From assembly GCA_963663135.2 (NCBI GenBank), contig CAXXRM010000003.1:186001-250000 (forward strand): a DNA stretch of 64,000 nt. Direction: 5' to 3'. The DNA comes from Io17-Chloro-G2 sp963663135 (GTDB lineage: Bacteria > Chloroflexota > Dehalococcoidia > Lucifugimonadales > UBA3495). Shown here in pieces: positions 16,459 through 24,383 of this stretch. The position numbers were made by a program, and so were the translations under genes. Each line of letters starts with the position of its first letter. The first letter of the stretch is position 1. The notes under the pieces are model-generated. The model was not told where the DNA came from. It did no database searches and saw only the letters and a list, made by a program, of their open reading frames with translations.

Positions 16459-16642
16459 TTAGACCTCAAATGGCCTCGGGTTACTGCTACTCGAGAAGGC
16501 ACGATGGGGCTCCGGTTGCTGATACCTAGCCCCCCTGACTGGACCGGCGCCAGTCCTCAGTCCGGCTGAGGTTGGGGTGAGCCCTACTTGCGGTTGCTTT
16601 TGCCCCAGGAGAAAGCCGTGCAGACTCCATCCAGAACGCCGG

Positions 16643-17980
16643 CTAGAGCGCCGGCAGGTACCGGGCAATTTCGTAGTCGGTGATGATGGAGCGGTACTCT
16701 TCCCATTCAATTTCCTTGTTGCGTATTAAACTGGTGAACAGGTGGTCGCCCAACACCTCCGGCAACAGCTCACTTTTCTCGGCCAGGGCGATGGCCTCCC
16801 CCAAACTGGCGGGAAGGGCTTTGATATTCAAGGCCTGGCGACGCTGGGGCGACATCTCAAAGACGCTGCCCACCACCGGCGGCGGCGGCGAATATTCATT
16901 CTCAATCCCCTTCATTCCCGCCGCCAGCATCACGCTGAGAGCCAGGTAAGGATTGCAGGCCGGGTCCGGCGCCCGGTACTCCACCCGGATCGAAGAATCG
17001 TATCCGGGCTTGTAGGATGGGACCCGCACCAGGTCCGAACGGTTGACGTGGGACCAGGATACGAAGACGGGCGCTTCGAAGCCGGCCACCAGCCGCTTGT
17101 ACGAGTTGACCCACTGGTTGGTAACCAAAGTAATCTCGGGAGCGTGTTGTATCAGCCCGGCGATGAACCTTTTTCCGTCCAATGACAGGTAATGCTCGTC
17201 GTCCGGATCGAAAAAGGCATTTTCCTCTCCCCGGAACAGGGACTGGTGGACGTGCATCCCCGACCCGTTGCAGGACGATATGGGCTTGGGCATGAATGAG
17301 GCGTACACGCCCTGGAGCTGGGCCAACTCCTTTATCAACAGCCGCGCCGTGATTACGCTGTCGGCCATGGTCAACGCGTCGGTGTACTGCAGGTCAATCT
17401 CGTGTTGGCTTTGGGCCGCCTCATGGTGGGAATACTTGACCGGTATGCCCATCTCTTCCAGGTTGAGCACGGTGTCCCTTCGTAACTCGGTGGCCGGCTG
17501 GCTGGAAAGTTGGTCAAAGTAACCGTCTCGGTCCAGAATCTCGGGCTTTTCGGAACTCTTCAAGTAGAAGAACTCCAGCTCTACGCCGGCGTTGTAGGTA
17601 TACCCCATGTCGGCCAGCTTGTTGAGGTTGCGTTTCAGAACGTGGCGGGGGTCCCCACGGAAGGGTTCGCCGCCGGGTCTGCGGATGTCGCAGAACATCC
17701 GGGCTACCGCGTTGTGCCTGGGCCTCCAGGGTAGAATCGAGAAGGTGCTTGGGTCGGGGAAGGCTCGCATGTCGTTTTCGTAGGAACGGGCGAAACCCTC
17801 GATGGCCGAGCCGTCGAAGCCAACGCCGTGTTCCATGGCGTCAGCCAAATCGTCGGCCTTGATGGCAAACCCCTTGAGATTGCCCAAAATGTCGGAGAAC
17901 CAAAGCCGGATGAAATTGACGTCCTGCTCCTTGGCCTCTCTCACCACGAATTCCCGGTCGGCCGCTTGATGTTCCACCAT
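16643..17980 (-). CDS. glnA: Type I glutamine synthetase inside the urease operon
   Basis: ATP-dependent ligation of ammonia to glutamate; 445 residues, the size of the shorter GSI-alpha type. It shows DGSAIEGF near the N-terminus, the metal-binding GVELEFF, HHEAAQSQHEID, the nucleotide-site region SSCNGSGMHVHQSL, NSYKRLVAGFEAPVFVSWSHVNRS and the C-terminal EYRAPDPACNPYLA. I do not see the adenylylation-loop tyrosine motif of GSI-beta enzymes, so feedback rather than covalent control is likely. It sits between ureA and ureB with the same orientation. It would capture the ammonia released by urease, which is the clearest functional link in the cluster. The 184-base gap before ureB leaves room for a secondary promoter. 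Confidence 0.95.
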   Translation of the reverse strand: MVEHQAADREFVVREAKEQDVNFIRLWFSDILGNLKGFAIKADDLADAMEHGVGFDGSAIEGFARSYENDMRAFPDPSTFSILPWRPRHNAVARMFCDIRRPGGEPFRGDPRHVLKRNLNKLADMGYTYNAGVELEFFYLKSSEKPEILDRDGYFDQLSSQPATELRRDTVLNLEEMGIPVKYSHHEAAQSQHEIDLQYTDALTMADSVITARLLIKELAQLQGVYASFMPKPISSCNGSGMHVHQSLFRGEENAFFDPDDEHYLSLDGKRFIAGLIQHAPEITLVTNQWVNSYKRLVAGFEAPVFVSWSHVNRSDLVRVPSYKPGYDSSIRVEYRAPDPACNPYLALSVMLAAGMKGIENEYSPPPPVVGSVFEMSPQRRQALNIKALPASLGEAIALAEKSELLPEVLGDHLFTSLIRNKEIEWEEYRSIITDYEIARYLPAL

Positions 17981-18055
17981 TTGAAGCCTCCAAAAAGGGC
18001 CAATTATCGATTGGATATAGGTTGATTACGCGGACCTCCCGCACTCCAGGCGCCC

Positions 18056-18358
18056 TTACACGATTGGGTCGTGGCAAGACACCAGCTTGGTGCCGTCGGG
18101 GAAAGTGGCCTCGGCTTGCACCACAGTTACGATTTCAGGCACGCCTTCCATCACGTCTTCCCGGCGGAGAACTTCCCTTCCCAGGGACATGATCTCCGCA
18201 ACGGACTTGCCGTCCCGAGCGCCCTCCAGGATGGCCTCAGTAATCAGGGCTACCGACTCCGGAACGTTGAGCTTGAGGCCGCGGGCCTGGCGTTTTCGGG
18301 CAAGGTCGGCGGCGACGTAAACCAGCAATTTTTCCGATTCCCGAGGGGTGAGCATCAT
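18056..18358 (-). CDS. ureA: Urease gamma subunit
   Basis: 100 residues, the normal length. It begins MMLTPRESEKLLVYVAADLARKRQARGLKLN and ends EIVTVVQAEATFPDGTKLVSCHDPIV, both diagnostic. Two in-frame ATG codons (18358 and 18355) follow GAGGTGGAG. It is separated from ureB by the glutamine synthetase gene and follows urtE by 122 bases in the same direction. Confidence 0.97.
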   Translation of the reverse strand: MMLTPRESEKLLVYVAADLARKRQARGLKLNVPESVALITEAILEGARDGKSVAEIMSLGREVLRREDVMEGVPEIVTVVQAEATFPDGTKLVSCHDPIV

Positions 18359-18480
18359 TACTCCACCTCATTTCTAGGGGCGCCGAACGCGTCCAAAGCG
18401 CCGGAGCTTGCGGTTGACCTCAACCCGTTAAGCCAGGGTTAGGCAAGGCCCCTCCCCAGCTCCGGTATCTATTCCGCACT

Positions 18481-19206
18481 TTATACCGCCAGGTAATCGC
18501 GCATCAGGTTTTGGTCCAACGTGTTGGTGGCTCCCTCCAACACGATCTCCCCCTTCTCCATCAGAAAGCAATGGTCGGCAACTCCCAGGGCAAAATCCAG
18601 GGATTGCTCCACCAGTAAAATCGAAGTGTCCCGCCGCTCTCGTAGCCTGATGATCAGGTCTTCGATTTCTTGAATTATAGAAGGCTGTAGACCCTCGGTG
18701 GGCTCGTCCAGAAGCAGGAGCCTGGGATGCCGGATCATTGCTCTGGCAAACGCCAGTTGTTGTTGTTGTCCGCCGCTTAGCGTACCCGCGTTCTTTGACG
18801 GGTTCAATTTCAATGCCGGGAACAGAGAATACATCTCCTCTACGTCCTCGGTTACGCCATTGCTGCCATTGTTGCCCTTACCGTTGTTGCGTTTTCCTTC
18901 CAGTCCCATCAAAAGGTTCTCGTGAACACTGAGAAAAGGGAAAATCAACCGCCCCTGGGGAACATATCCAATTCCGGAACGGGCCCTCCTGTGGGGCGGC
19001 AGGTTGGTCAGGTTTTCGTCGAAGAAACTCACCTTCCCGGCGCGGGGACGCAGCAAGCCCATGATGGACTTGAGCAGCGTGGTTTTGCCCACGCCGTTGC
19101 GGCCCATCAGGCAGACCACCTGTCCATCCTGGACATCCATCGTTATGTCAAATAACACCCGGCTCTGTCCATAGGCCACCGAGAGAGATTCAACCAAGAG
19201 CATCAA
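18481..19206 (-). CDS. urtE: Urea ABC transporter ATP-binding protein UrtE
   Basis: One of two ATPases of the branched-chain-amino-acid/urea (HAAT) type importer. 241 residues with Walker A GRNGVGKTT, the signature LSGGQQQQLAFARA, Walker B LLLLDEPTEG and a terminal MRDYLAV. A short Asn/Gly/Lys-rich insert (EGKRNNGKGNNGSNGVTED) lies ahead of the signature and is not usual for the family. It is encoded by a simple repeat-like DNA segment around 18860-18900. UrtE is distinguished from LivF mainly by context: it lies in a five-gene urt array directly upstream of urease. Confidence 0.93.
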   Translation of the reverse strand: MMLLVESLSVAYGQSRVLFDITMDVQDGQVVCLMGRNGVGKTTLLKSIMGLLRPRAGKVSFFDENLTNLPPHRRARSGIGYVPQGRLIFPFLSVHENLLMGLEGKRNNGKGNNGSNGVTEDVEEMYSLFPALKLNPSKNAGTLSGGQQQQLAFARAMIRHPRLLLLDEPTEGLQPSIIQEIEDLIIRLRERRDTSILLVEQSLDFALGVADHCFLMEKGEIVLEGATNTLDQNLMRDYLAV

Positions 19207-19334
19207 TCATCTCCGGCATCCCCTGCATCTCCCGCATTTCCAGCTCGCTCGATTTAATCAATTTACCGGCGCCGGTTGCCGTGGCCCGCATCCCCGATGC
19301 GCCAGGGAAGGGGCCAAGAATGGGCCTCAACAGT

Positions 19335-20102
19335 TTACGTTGCGGCAACGGCAGACCGAGTCTTGGTGCGTCCCAGGTAGGCCCGGACGACCTCCGGGTT
19401 GTGTTGGACCGTGTCCATCGAGCCTTCGCTCAACACTCTGCCCTGGTGAAGCACTGTTACAGTTTCTGCGAAGTGACGGACGAATTCCATGTCATGCTCA
19501 ACCACCAGCACGCTCCGGTCCTGTCCGATGGCCTGCAACAACGCCCCGGTGCGTTCCCGTTCCCGCCGGGTCATGCCGGCGACGGGTTCGTCCAACAGCA
19601 GCAACTTTGGCTCCTGCGCCAGCAGCATCCCAATTTCCAGCCATTGCTTTTCCCCGTGGGAAAGAGTCCCCGCCAGGGCATCGGAACGGCCGGTCAACCC
19701 CACCTGCTCCAGAGTGGCGTCGATCCACTCTGACTCGTTTTTGGCTAACGGCCGCAGCAGTGCGCTCAACCGCCGCCGAAACCCTATGGACACCTCCATG
19801 TTCTCATACACGGTAAGGCTGGCAAAGATGCTGGGGGTTTGGAATTTTCTGCCGATTCCCAGCTTCACCAGGTCGTGCTCCCGGAGCTTGGTCAAGTCGG
19901 TGTCGCCATCGAAAAGGATTTTACCGCCGCTGGGTTTTGTCTTGCCGGTGATCAGGTCCAGCAACGTCGTCTTCCCGGCTCCGTTGGGCCCGATCAGGAA
20001 CCGCAGCTCTCCATGCGCCAGCCCGAAGTCCAGGCTGTCCAGAACGACGAAACCGTCGAAGCTGACGGTCAACCCCTCTACGGAAAGGATGTCGTTGTCC
20101 AT
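19335..20102 (-). CDS. urtD: Urea ABC transporter ATP-binding protein UrtD
   Basis: 255-residue ATPase with Walker A GPNGAGKTT, the switch GRKFQTPSIFASLTVYENMEVS, the signature LSHGEKQWLEIGMLLAQEP and Walker B LLLLDEPVAGMTRRER. LSHGEKQWLEIGM and EPVAGM are typical of UrtD rather than LivG. The start at ATG 20102 overlaps the end of urtC by 25 bases. A 128-base gap follows before urtE. It supplies energy for urea import through UrtB and UrtC. Confidence 0.95.
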   Translation of the reverse strand: MDNDILSVEGLTVSFDGFVVLDSLDFGLAHGELRFLIGPNGAGKTTLLDLITGKTKPSGGKILFDGDTDLTKLREHDLVKLGIGRKFQTPSIFASLTVYENMEVSIGFRRRLSALLRPLAKNESEWIDATLEQVGLTGRSDALAGTLSHGEKQWLEIGMLLAQEPKLLLLDEPVAGMTRRERERTGALLQAIGQDRSVLVVEHDMEFVRHFAETVTVLHQGRVLSEGSMDTVQHNPEVVRAYLGRTKTRSAVAAT

Positions 20103-21253
20103 CGTCGGACTGCTCCTCCTATTCCCTGCTGCTTCAGCGAGCGCAACATCGCCAATGGCCTGGTGAGAGAACCCAGGCTAAATCCTCCGCGGAGAAGTCC
20201 CATGATACCGGCGGGAAAGACCAGGACGGCGCTGATGAACAGCCCTCCCAGGAAGAACTGCCAAATCACGGGGAACGACTCGCTCAGGCCGCTCTTTGCC
20301 GCGTTGACCAGAATCGCGCCGATCACGGGTCCGGCCAGGGTCCCTCGCCCTCCCACGGCCACCCAGACCGCAATCTCTATGGACTGGTAAATCCCCATGC
20401 TGCTTGGCGAAATAATCCCGACTTGAGGCACAAACAAGGCTCCGGCGATTCCCGATATTCCCCCGGACACCGCGAATATCACGGTTTTCATAATGGCGGG
20501 GTCGTACCCCATGAAGCGTACCCGGTTCTCATCGTCCCGCATCGCAACCATCACCCGCCCGAACCGTGAGTGGACCACCAGCCGCAGCCCCAGGTAGACA
20601 ATGGCCAGCGTTGCCACGGTTATCAGGTACAAAGCGGTCTGGGTCGAAGGGCTGAAGACCTGGAACCCGAAGATAGTGCTGTAATTGGTGATTCCGTTGG
20701 TGCCGCCGGTGTAGGGCTGCTGTCCGATGAACAGGATGCTAACTATCAGGGCCATGGCCTGAGTGATCAGGGCGAAGTACACGCCGGTTATCCGGCTTCG
20801 AAAAACCAGGTAACCCATCCCGCCGGCCAGAACCGCCGGCAGGATGAACACCATCGGCAGGGCGAACCAGGCGTACTTGAACGGCGCTATGAAGAATGGC
20901 AACCGCTCCAGGCCGCTCCAGAACATGAAGTCCGGTAGCTTGCCGCCGGTCGCCTCCAACTTCATAAACATGCCCATGGCGTAGCCGCCAAGGCCAAAGA
21001 AAACCCCGTGACCCAGGCTGAGCATTCCGGCATAACCCCAGATGAGGTTCAATGCCAGCGCCAGAATGGCGAAGGTGAGGAACTTCCCCAACAACCCCAA
21101 TCGGAAGTCCGACAGGAGCAGAGGGGCCAGGAACAGGAGGACCAGCGCCAGGACCACCGGGACCCACGAGGCACTCCGAACGCTCAGACCCGCGGGAAGG
21201 CGCGGCAACTTCATCACCCAAGCCGATTTAGCGTTGTTGGATGTATCTGCCAA
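20078..21253 (-). CDS. urtC: Urea ABC transporter permease UrtC
   Basis: 391-residue inner-membrane permease with about ten hydrophobic segments. Family features include WGYAGMLSLGHGVFFGLGGYAMGM, FRSRITGVYFALITQAMALIVS, YTGGTNGITN, the EAA-like loop VAMRDDENRVRFMGYDP and a C-terminal WVAVGGRGTLAGPVIGAI. It pairs with UrtB to form the membrane channel. It begins four bases after urtB ends and overlaps urtD, so it is translationally coupled. Confidence 0.95.
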   Translation of the reverse strand: MADTSNNAKSAWVMKLPRLPAGLSVRSASWVPVVLALVLLFLAPLLLSDFRLGLLGKFLTFAILALALNLIWGYAGMLSLGHGVFFGLGGYAMGMFMKLEATGGKLPDFMFWSGLERLPFFIAPFKYAWFALPMVFILPAVLAGGMGYLVFRSRITGVYFALITQAMALIVSILFIGQQPYTGGTNGITNYSTIFGFQVFSPSTQTALYLITVATLAIVYLGLRLVVHSRFGRVMVAMRDDENRVRFMGYDPAIMKTVIFAVSGGISGIAGALFVPQVGIISPSSMGIYQSIEIAVWVAVGGRGTLAGPVIGAILVNAAKSGLSESFPVIWQFFLGGLFISAVLVFPAGIMGLLRGGFSLGSLTRPLAMLRSLKQQGIGGAVRRWTTTSFP

Positions 21254-21257
21254 GGTT

Positions 21258-22154
21258 TTAGCGTCCCCTCACCCGGACCAAGCCGTCAGGTCGCCACTGT
21301 AAGAACAGGATTACCATCGCGAACACCATTACCTTGCCAAGCACCGCGGTGGTGCCGAACTCGAAGACGGTGTTTAGCATTCCAATGATCAACGCGGCCA
21401 GAATCGTCCCCGGGATTTGGCCCAGGCCGCCCAGAATCACCACGATGAAAGCGTCCACGATGTAGAAGGTCCCTAGAGACGGTCCAATGGGCCCTATCAG
21501 CGTGAGGGCGCAGCCGGCCAGTCCCGCCAAGCCCGAGCCCAAGGCAAAGGTGAAGTTGTCCACCAGCCGGGTGGAAACCCCCAGGCTGGAAGCCATCTCC
21601 CGGTTCTGCATCACCGCCCTGGTCCGGCGGCCCTGGCTGGTCCGGTACATGTACCAGTAGAGCCCGAGGATACACACCGCCACCAGGGCGATGATAAACA
21701 ACCGCTTGATCGGCAGGACCAGGTCGTCGGTTAGGTCCAGCCCCCCGCTGAGCCAAAAAGGGGCTACCACCTGCACGTTGGGGGCGCCGAATATGGACCG
21801 CGCCAGCTGCTGGAGGAAAATCCCGACGCCCACAGTTGCCAGCAGGGTGTCCAGCGGGCGGCGGTATAGAAACCGGATCAGGGAGGCCTCCACCAACATC
21901 CCCACACCAGCGGCCACCGCAAAGGAGAGAGGTAACGCGATGATGAAAGTCGCGCTGGGGGAAACGTCTCCGGTCAACCGCTCGGCCACTTGCTGCAAGG
22001 CGTAAACCGTGTAAGCGCCCAGCATGATGAACTCGCCGTGGGCCAGGTTGATGACGTTCATCAGGCCGAATGACAGCGCCAAGCCCAGCGCTATCAGCAG
22101 CATGATGGAGCTAAGACTGAGGCCGTTGAAGAGTTGGAGAGCCCAGACTTCCAT
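21258..22154 (-). CDS. urtB: Urea ABC transporter permease UrtB
   Basis: 298-residue permease with FNGLSLSSIMLLIALGLALSFGLMNVINLAHGEF at the N-terminus and the coupling-loop motif RAVMQNREMASSLGVSTRLVDNFTFALGSGLAGLAG, closely matching UrtB/LivH proteins. The ATG abuts a 16-bp tandem repeat (22155-22186) whose copies contain the only plausible ribosome site (GAGTGA). The 310-base gap to urtA is unusually long and may separate levels of the abundant binding protein from the membrane parts. Confidence 0.95.
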   Translation of the reverse strand: MEVWALQLFNGLSLSSIMLLIALGLALSFGLMNVINLAHGEFIMLGAYTVYALQQVAERLTGDVSPSATFIIALPLSFAVAAGVGMLVEASLIRFLYRRPLDTLLATVGVGIFLQQLARSIFGAPNVQVVAPFWLSGGLDLTDDLVLPIKRLFIIALVAVCILGLYWYMYRTSQGRRTRAVMQNREMASSLGVSTRLVDNFTFALGSGLAGLAGCALTLIGPIGPSLGTFYIVDAFIVVILGGLGQIPGTILAALIIGMLNTVFEFGTTAVLGKVMVFAMVILFLQWRPDGLVRVRGR

Positions 22155-22186
22155 GCTTAAATCACTCTGCGCTTAACTCACTCTGC
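22155..22186 (-). repeat. 16-bp tandem repeat abutting the urtB start
   Basis: Two adjacent 16-bp copies (22155-22170 and 22171-22186) differ at one base. On the minus strand they occupy positions -1 to -32 of the urtB leader, so each carries a copy of the GAGTGA ribosome-site-like sequence. This may tune urtB translation. Confidence 0.6.
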
Positions 22187-22464
22187 GTTCTTCGACGATT
22201 TAACTGCTGAGGATTTGGCGAAGGCTGCCGGCCGAGACCGGCAAATGTATTCACATCCCGGCATACCCTCCTCGCGAAGCCGGAGATCGTCACTCACCAG
22301 GAAATGGATTCAGGGAAATGCGGATAACCCGACGTGGCCGAGCGTTCTTGCGAAGGCCCGGCCTCGTCTCCGGCTTCATCCCGGGGGAGCGTTGGAAACC
22401 CGCTTCCCGACCAGTTGCCGATCGGTTGCCGATGGGAACCCCGGTTGCCGAATGTAGGACGGTG
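22187..22464. other. Rest of the urtA-urtB intergenic region
   Basis: No gene is supported here. Three copies of GTTGCCGA (22414-, 22425- and 22444-) lie just after the urtA stop on the minus strand and may be part of a weak RNA structure. No T-tract terminator is seen, so transcription from urtA into urtB is possible. Confidence 0.4.
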
Positions 22465-23784
22465 TTACTGCACCGATTCCCGGAGCCCTGCAGCCCATTC
22501 GTAGGTGTCCAAATAGGGGTCGGGGACCACCGGTGAGCCCGAATTCCAAATCTCGTTGACTTGCCCATCGTCCCGGACGGAGCCGATGCGGACAGTCTTA
22601 GAGACGTGCTGGTTCGTGTCGTGGACGGTCACCAACCCGCCGGGGGCCTGGAATTCCAAGCCTTTGGCCGCTTCTTTAACCGCAGCCACGTCTGTTGTTC
22701 CAGCCTTTTTGACGGCATTGGCCCAGATGTAGGTCCCAAAGTAACCGGCTTCGATGGGATCGTCGGTTACCCGGTTTTCTCCGTACTTGGCCTTGAAAGC
22801 CGCGACGAACTTGGCGTTCTCCGGGGTATCGGTGGTCTGGAAGTAGTTCCAGGCAACCAGGTGCCCCATCATATTGTCAGCGCCAATGCCGGTGATCTCT
22901 TCTTCGGCTACGCTGACCGAAACGGTGGTCAGGTCTTCCGGAGTGATTCCGGCGTCTTTCAACTGCTTGAAGAACGCCACGTTGGAGTCGCCGTTCAGGG
23001 TGTTGAACACAACATCCGGGTCGGCAGACTTGATCTTTGCTATGACCGTGCTGTACTCAGTGTGGCCTAGCGGAGTGTACTCTTCCCCAACGGCTTCGAG
23101 TCCCGCCGCTTTCAATTGCTTGTTGATGATGAGGTTTGAAGTCCGCGGGAATACGTAGTCGGAACCCAACAGGTAGAACTTGGTGTTCCCCTGTTGCAGC
23201 AGGTACTCCACGGCGGGCACGATCTGCTGGTTGGTGGTGGCCCCGGTATAGAAGATGTTGGGGGATGTCTCCAGGCCCTCGTACTGGACCGGGTAGAACA
23301 ATAGGCCGTTGTTGCTTTCAAACACCGGCAGCATGGCCTTGCGGCTGGCGCTGGTCCAACCGCCGAAGACCACCACGACTTCGTCGCTCTGGATCAGCTT
23401 GCGGGCCTTCTCGGCGAAGGTTGGCCAGTCGGAAGCCCCGTCCTCAATCACCGGCTCCAGCTGCTTTCCCAGGACTCCCCCGGCGGCGTTAATCTCCTCA
23501 ATGGCCAGTAGCGTGGCATCCTTCACGGCCGTCTCGCTGATCGACATCGTGCCGGACAGGGAATGCAGCACGCCTACTTTAATAGTCTCGCCGATTGCAG
23601 ACTCGGGGGCTGATTCGGACTTGGCCATGCTTTCGTCCGACATGGCGGGTTCCGCGGCAACCGGCTCCGACGTCGCCGGAGCAGCCGAGGAACAGGCTAA
23701 CACCGACACCAATAGCAGGGTTCCAAGTAGAACCTTAATACAGTTGGCCAGCCCACCAAGGCGGGCAGGAAAGACCTTAAACAT
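22465..23784 (-). CDS. urtA: Urea-binding lipoprotein UrtA
   Basis: Substrate-binding protein that captures urea for the Urt importer. About 439 residues. The N-terminus has a lipoprotein signal (LLGTLLLVSVLAC, lipobox cysteine) followed by a Ser/Ala/Glu-rich linker. The mature part has IKVGVLHSLSGTMSISE, EDGASDWPTFAEKARKLI, VFGGWTSASRKAMLPVFE and GLLFYPVQYEGLE, which match UrtA rather than LivJ. The ATG at 23784 is chosen because AAGGAGGAG lies about nine bases upstream; an ATG at 23808 would bury this site. As first gene of the cluster it follows a regulatory region with tandem repeats. Confidence 0.96.
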   Translation of the reverse strand: MFKVFPARLGGLANCIKVLLGTLLLVSVLACSSAAPATSEPVAAEPAMSDESMAKSESAPESAIGETIKVGVLHSLSGTMSISETAVKDATLLAIEEINAAGGVLGKQLEPVIEDGASDWPTFAEKARKLIQSDEVVVVFGGWTSASRKAMLPVFESNNGLLFYPVQYEGLETSPNIFYTGATTNQQIVPAVEYLLQQGNTKFYLLGSDYVFPRTSNLIINKQLKAAGLEAVGEEYTPLGHTEYSTVIAKIKSADPDVVFNTLNGDSNVAFFKQLKDAGITPEDLTTVSVSVAEEEITGIGADNMMGHLVAWNYFQTTDTPENAKFVAAFKAKYGENRVTDDPIEAGYFGTYIWANAVKKAGTTDVAAVKEAAKGLEFQAPGGLVTVHDTNQHVSKTVRIGSVRDDGQVNEIWNSGSPVVPDPYLDTYEWAAGLRESVQ

Positions 23785-23927
23785 GGGTTGAACTCCTCCT
23801 TGTATCAACTAAGTCGGGGCTCTTTCGGCCCCGCTGGCCCAATTGCCGGTCCCCGCTCCGCTTGTTTTTTTGAAGCGCTTGTTTTCCAACTGGCTCAAGG
23901 GCTGTGTGACTACCAACTTAATCACTG

Positions 23928-23971
23928 TCTGTTGCATTTCGATTTCCGTTCTGTTGCGTTTCGGTTTCCGT
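23928..23971. repeat. 22-bp tandem repeat upstream of urtA
   Basis: Two adjacent 22-bp copies (23928-23949 and 23950-23971) differ at two positions, both A/G changes. The period is close to two turns of the DNA helix, so a protein could bind both on one face. They lie 144-187 bases upstream of the urtA ATG. Confidence 0.7.
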
Positions 23972-23973
23972 AG

Positions 23974-23991
23974 TGTTAAACATTTGTAACA
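23974..23991. promoter_or_regulatory. TGTTA-N8-TAACA palindrome, candidate nitrogen-regulator site
   Basis: TGTTA and TAACA are perfect inverted arms spaced by 8 bases, directly beside the 22-bp tandem repeat. The layout is near the GlnR/TnrA form TGTNA-N7-TNACA but with one extra spacer base. It also partly matches actinobacterial GlnR boxes on the minus strand. The identity of the regulator is inference only. Confidence 0.4.
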
Positions 23992-24383
23992 AACGTAGAA
24001 ACTACGAATCCACACGCTTATTCGGACTGATGTTGCACGTACATATACATAAACCGCTAATAATCAGCCGTTAAACATACATTACTTCCTGAATTAGTGA
24101 CCTAAACACGCAATCTCAATGTAGCTGGCTACCCTACTCTTTCACCCTGCTCGACTCTAAAAAACCTTCGCTCTACCCGGCGATACGCGCACCGCCGGAG
24201 AACCACCGTCGGCCAACAACATCACCTTATGTTCCCGCCGCGGGTGGCTGCCGACCAAAATCGCGGTTGCCCTTGGGGGGCCCTTGTTGTAACATCCCTC
24301 ATGCCGAATCCAGCATCGGGACCTGGGTCAGGCCGTCAATATCCAGCCCCGATCAGGTATTCCACACACATTGGGGGCTATGC

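Larger units (their letters stand above)
23785..24383. promoter_or_regulatory. Divergent intergenic region controlling the urea cluster
   Basis: About 600 bases lie between urtA (minus) and a thiolase-like gene (plus). The part from 23880 to 24130 is richer in A/T than its surroundings. It holds a 22-bp tandem repeat (23928-23971), a TGTTA-N8-TAACA palindrome (23974-23991) and a small CGTAG/CTACG inverted repeat (23994-24006). These are the expected components of a regulated promoter for nitrogen acquisition. No confident -10/-35 pair could be assigned. No protein-coding gene is supported within it. Confidence 0.55.
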
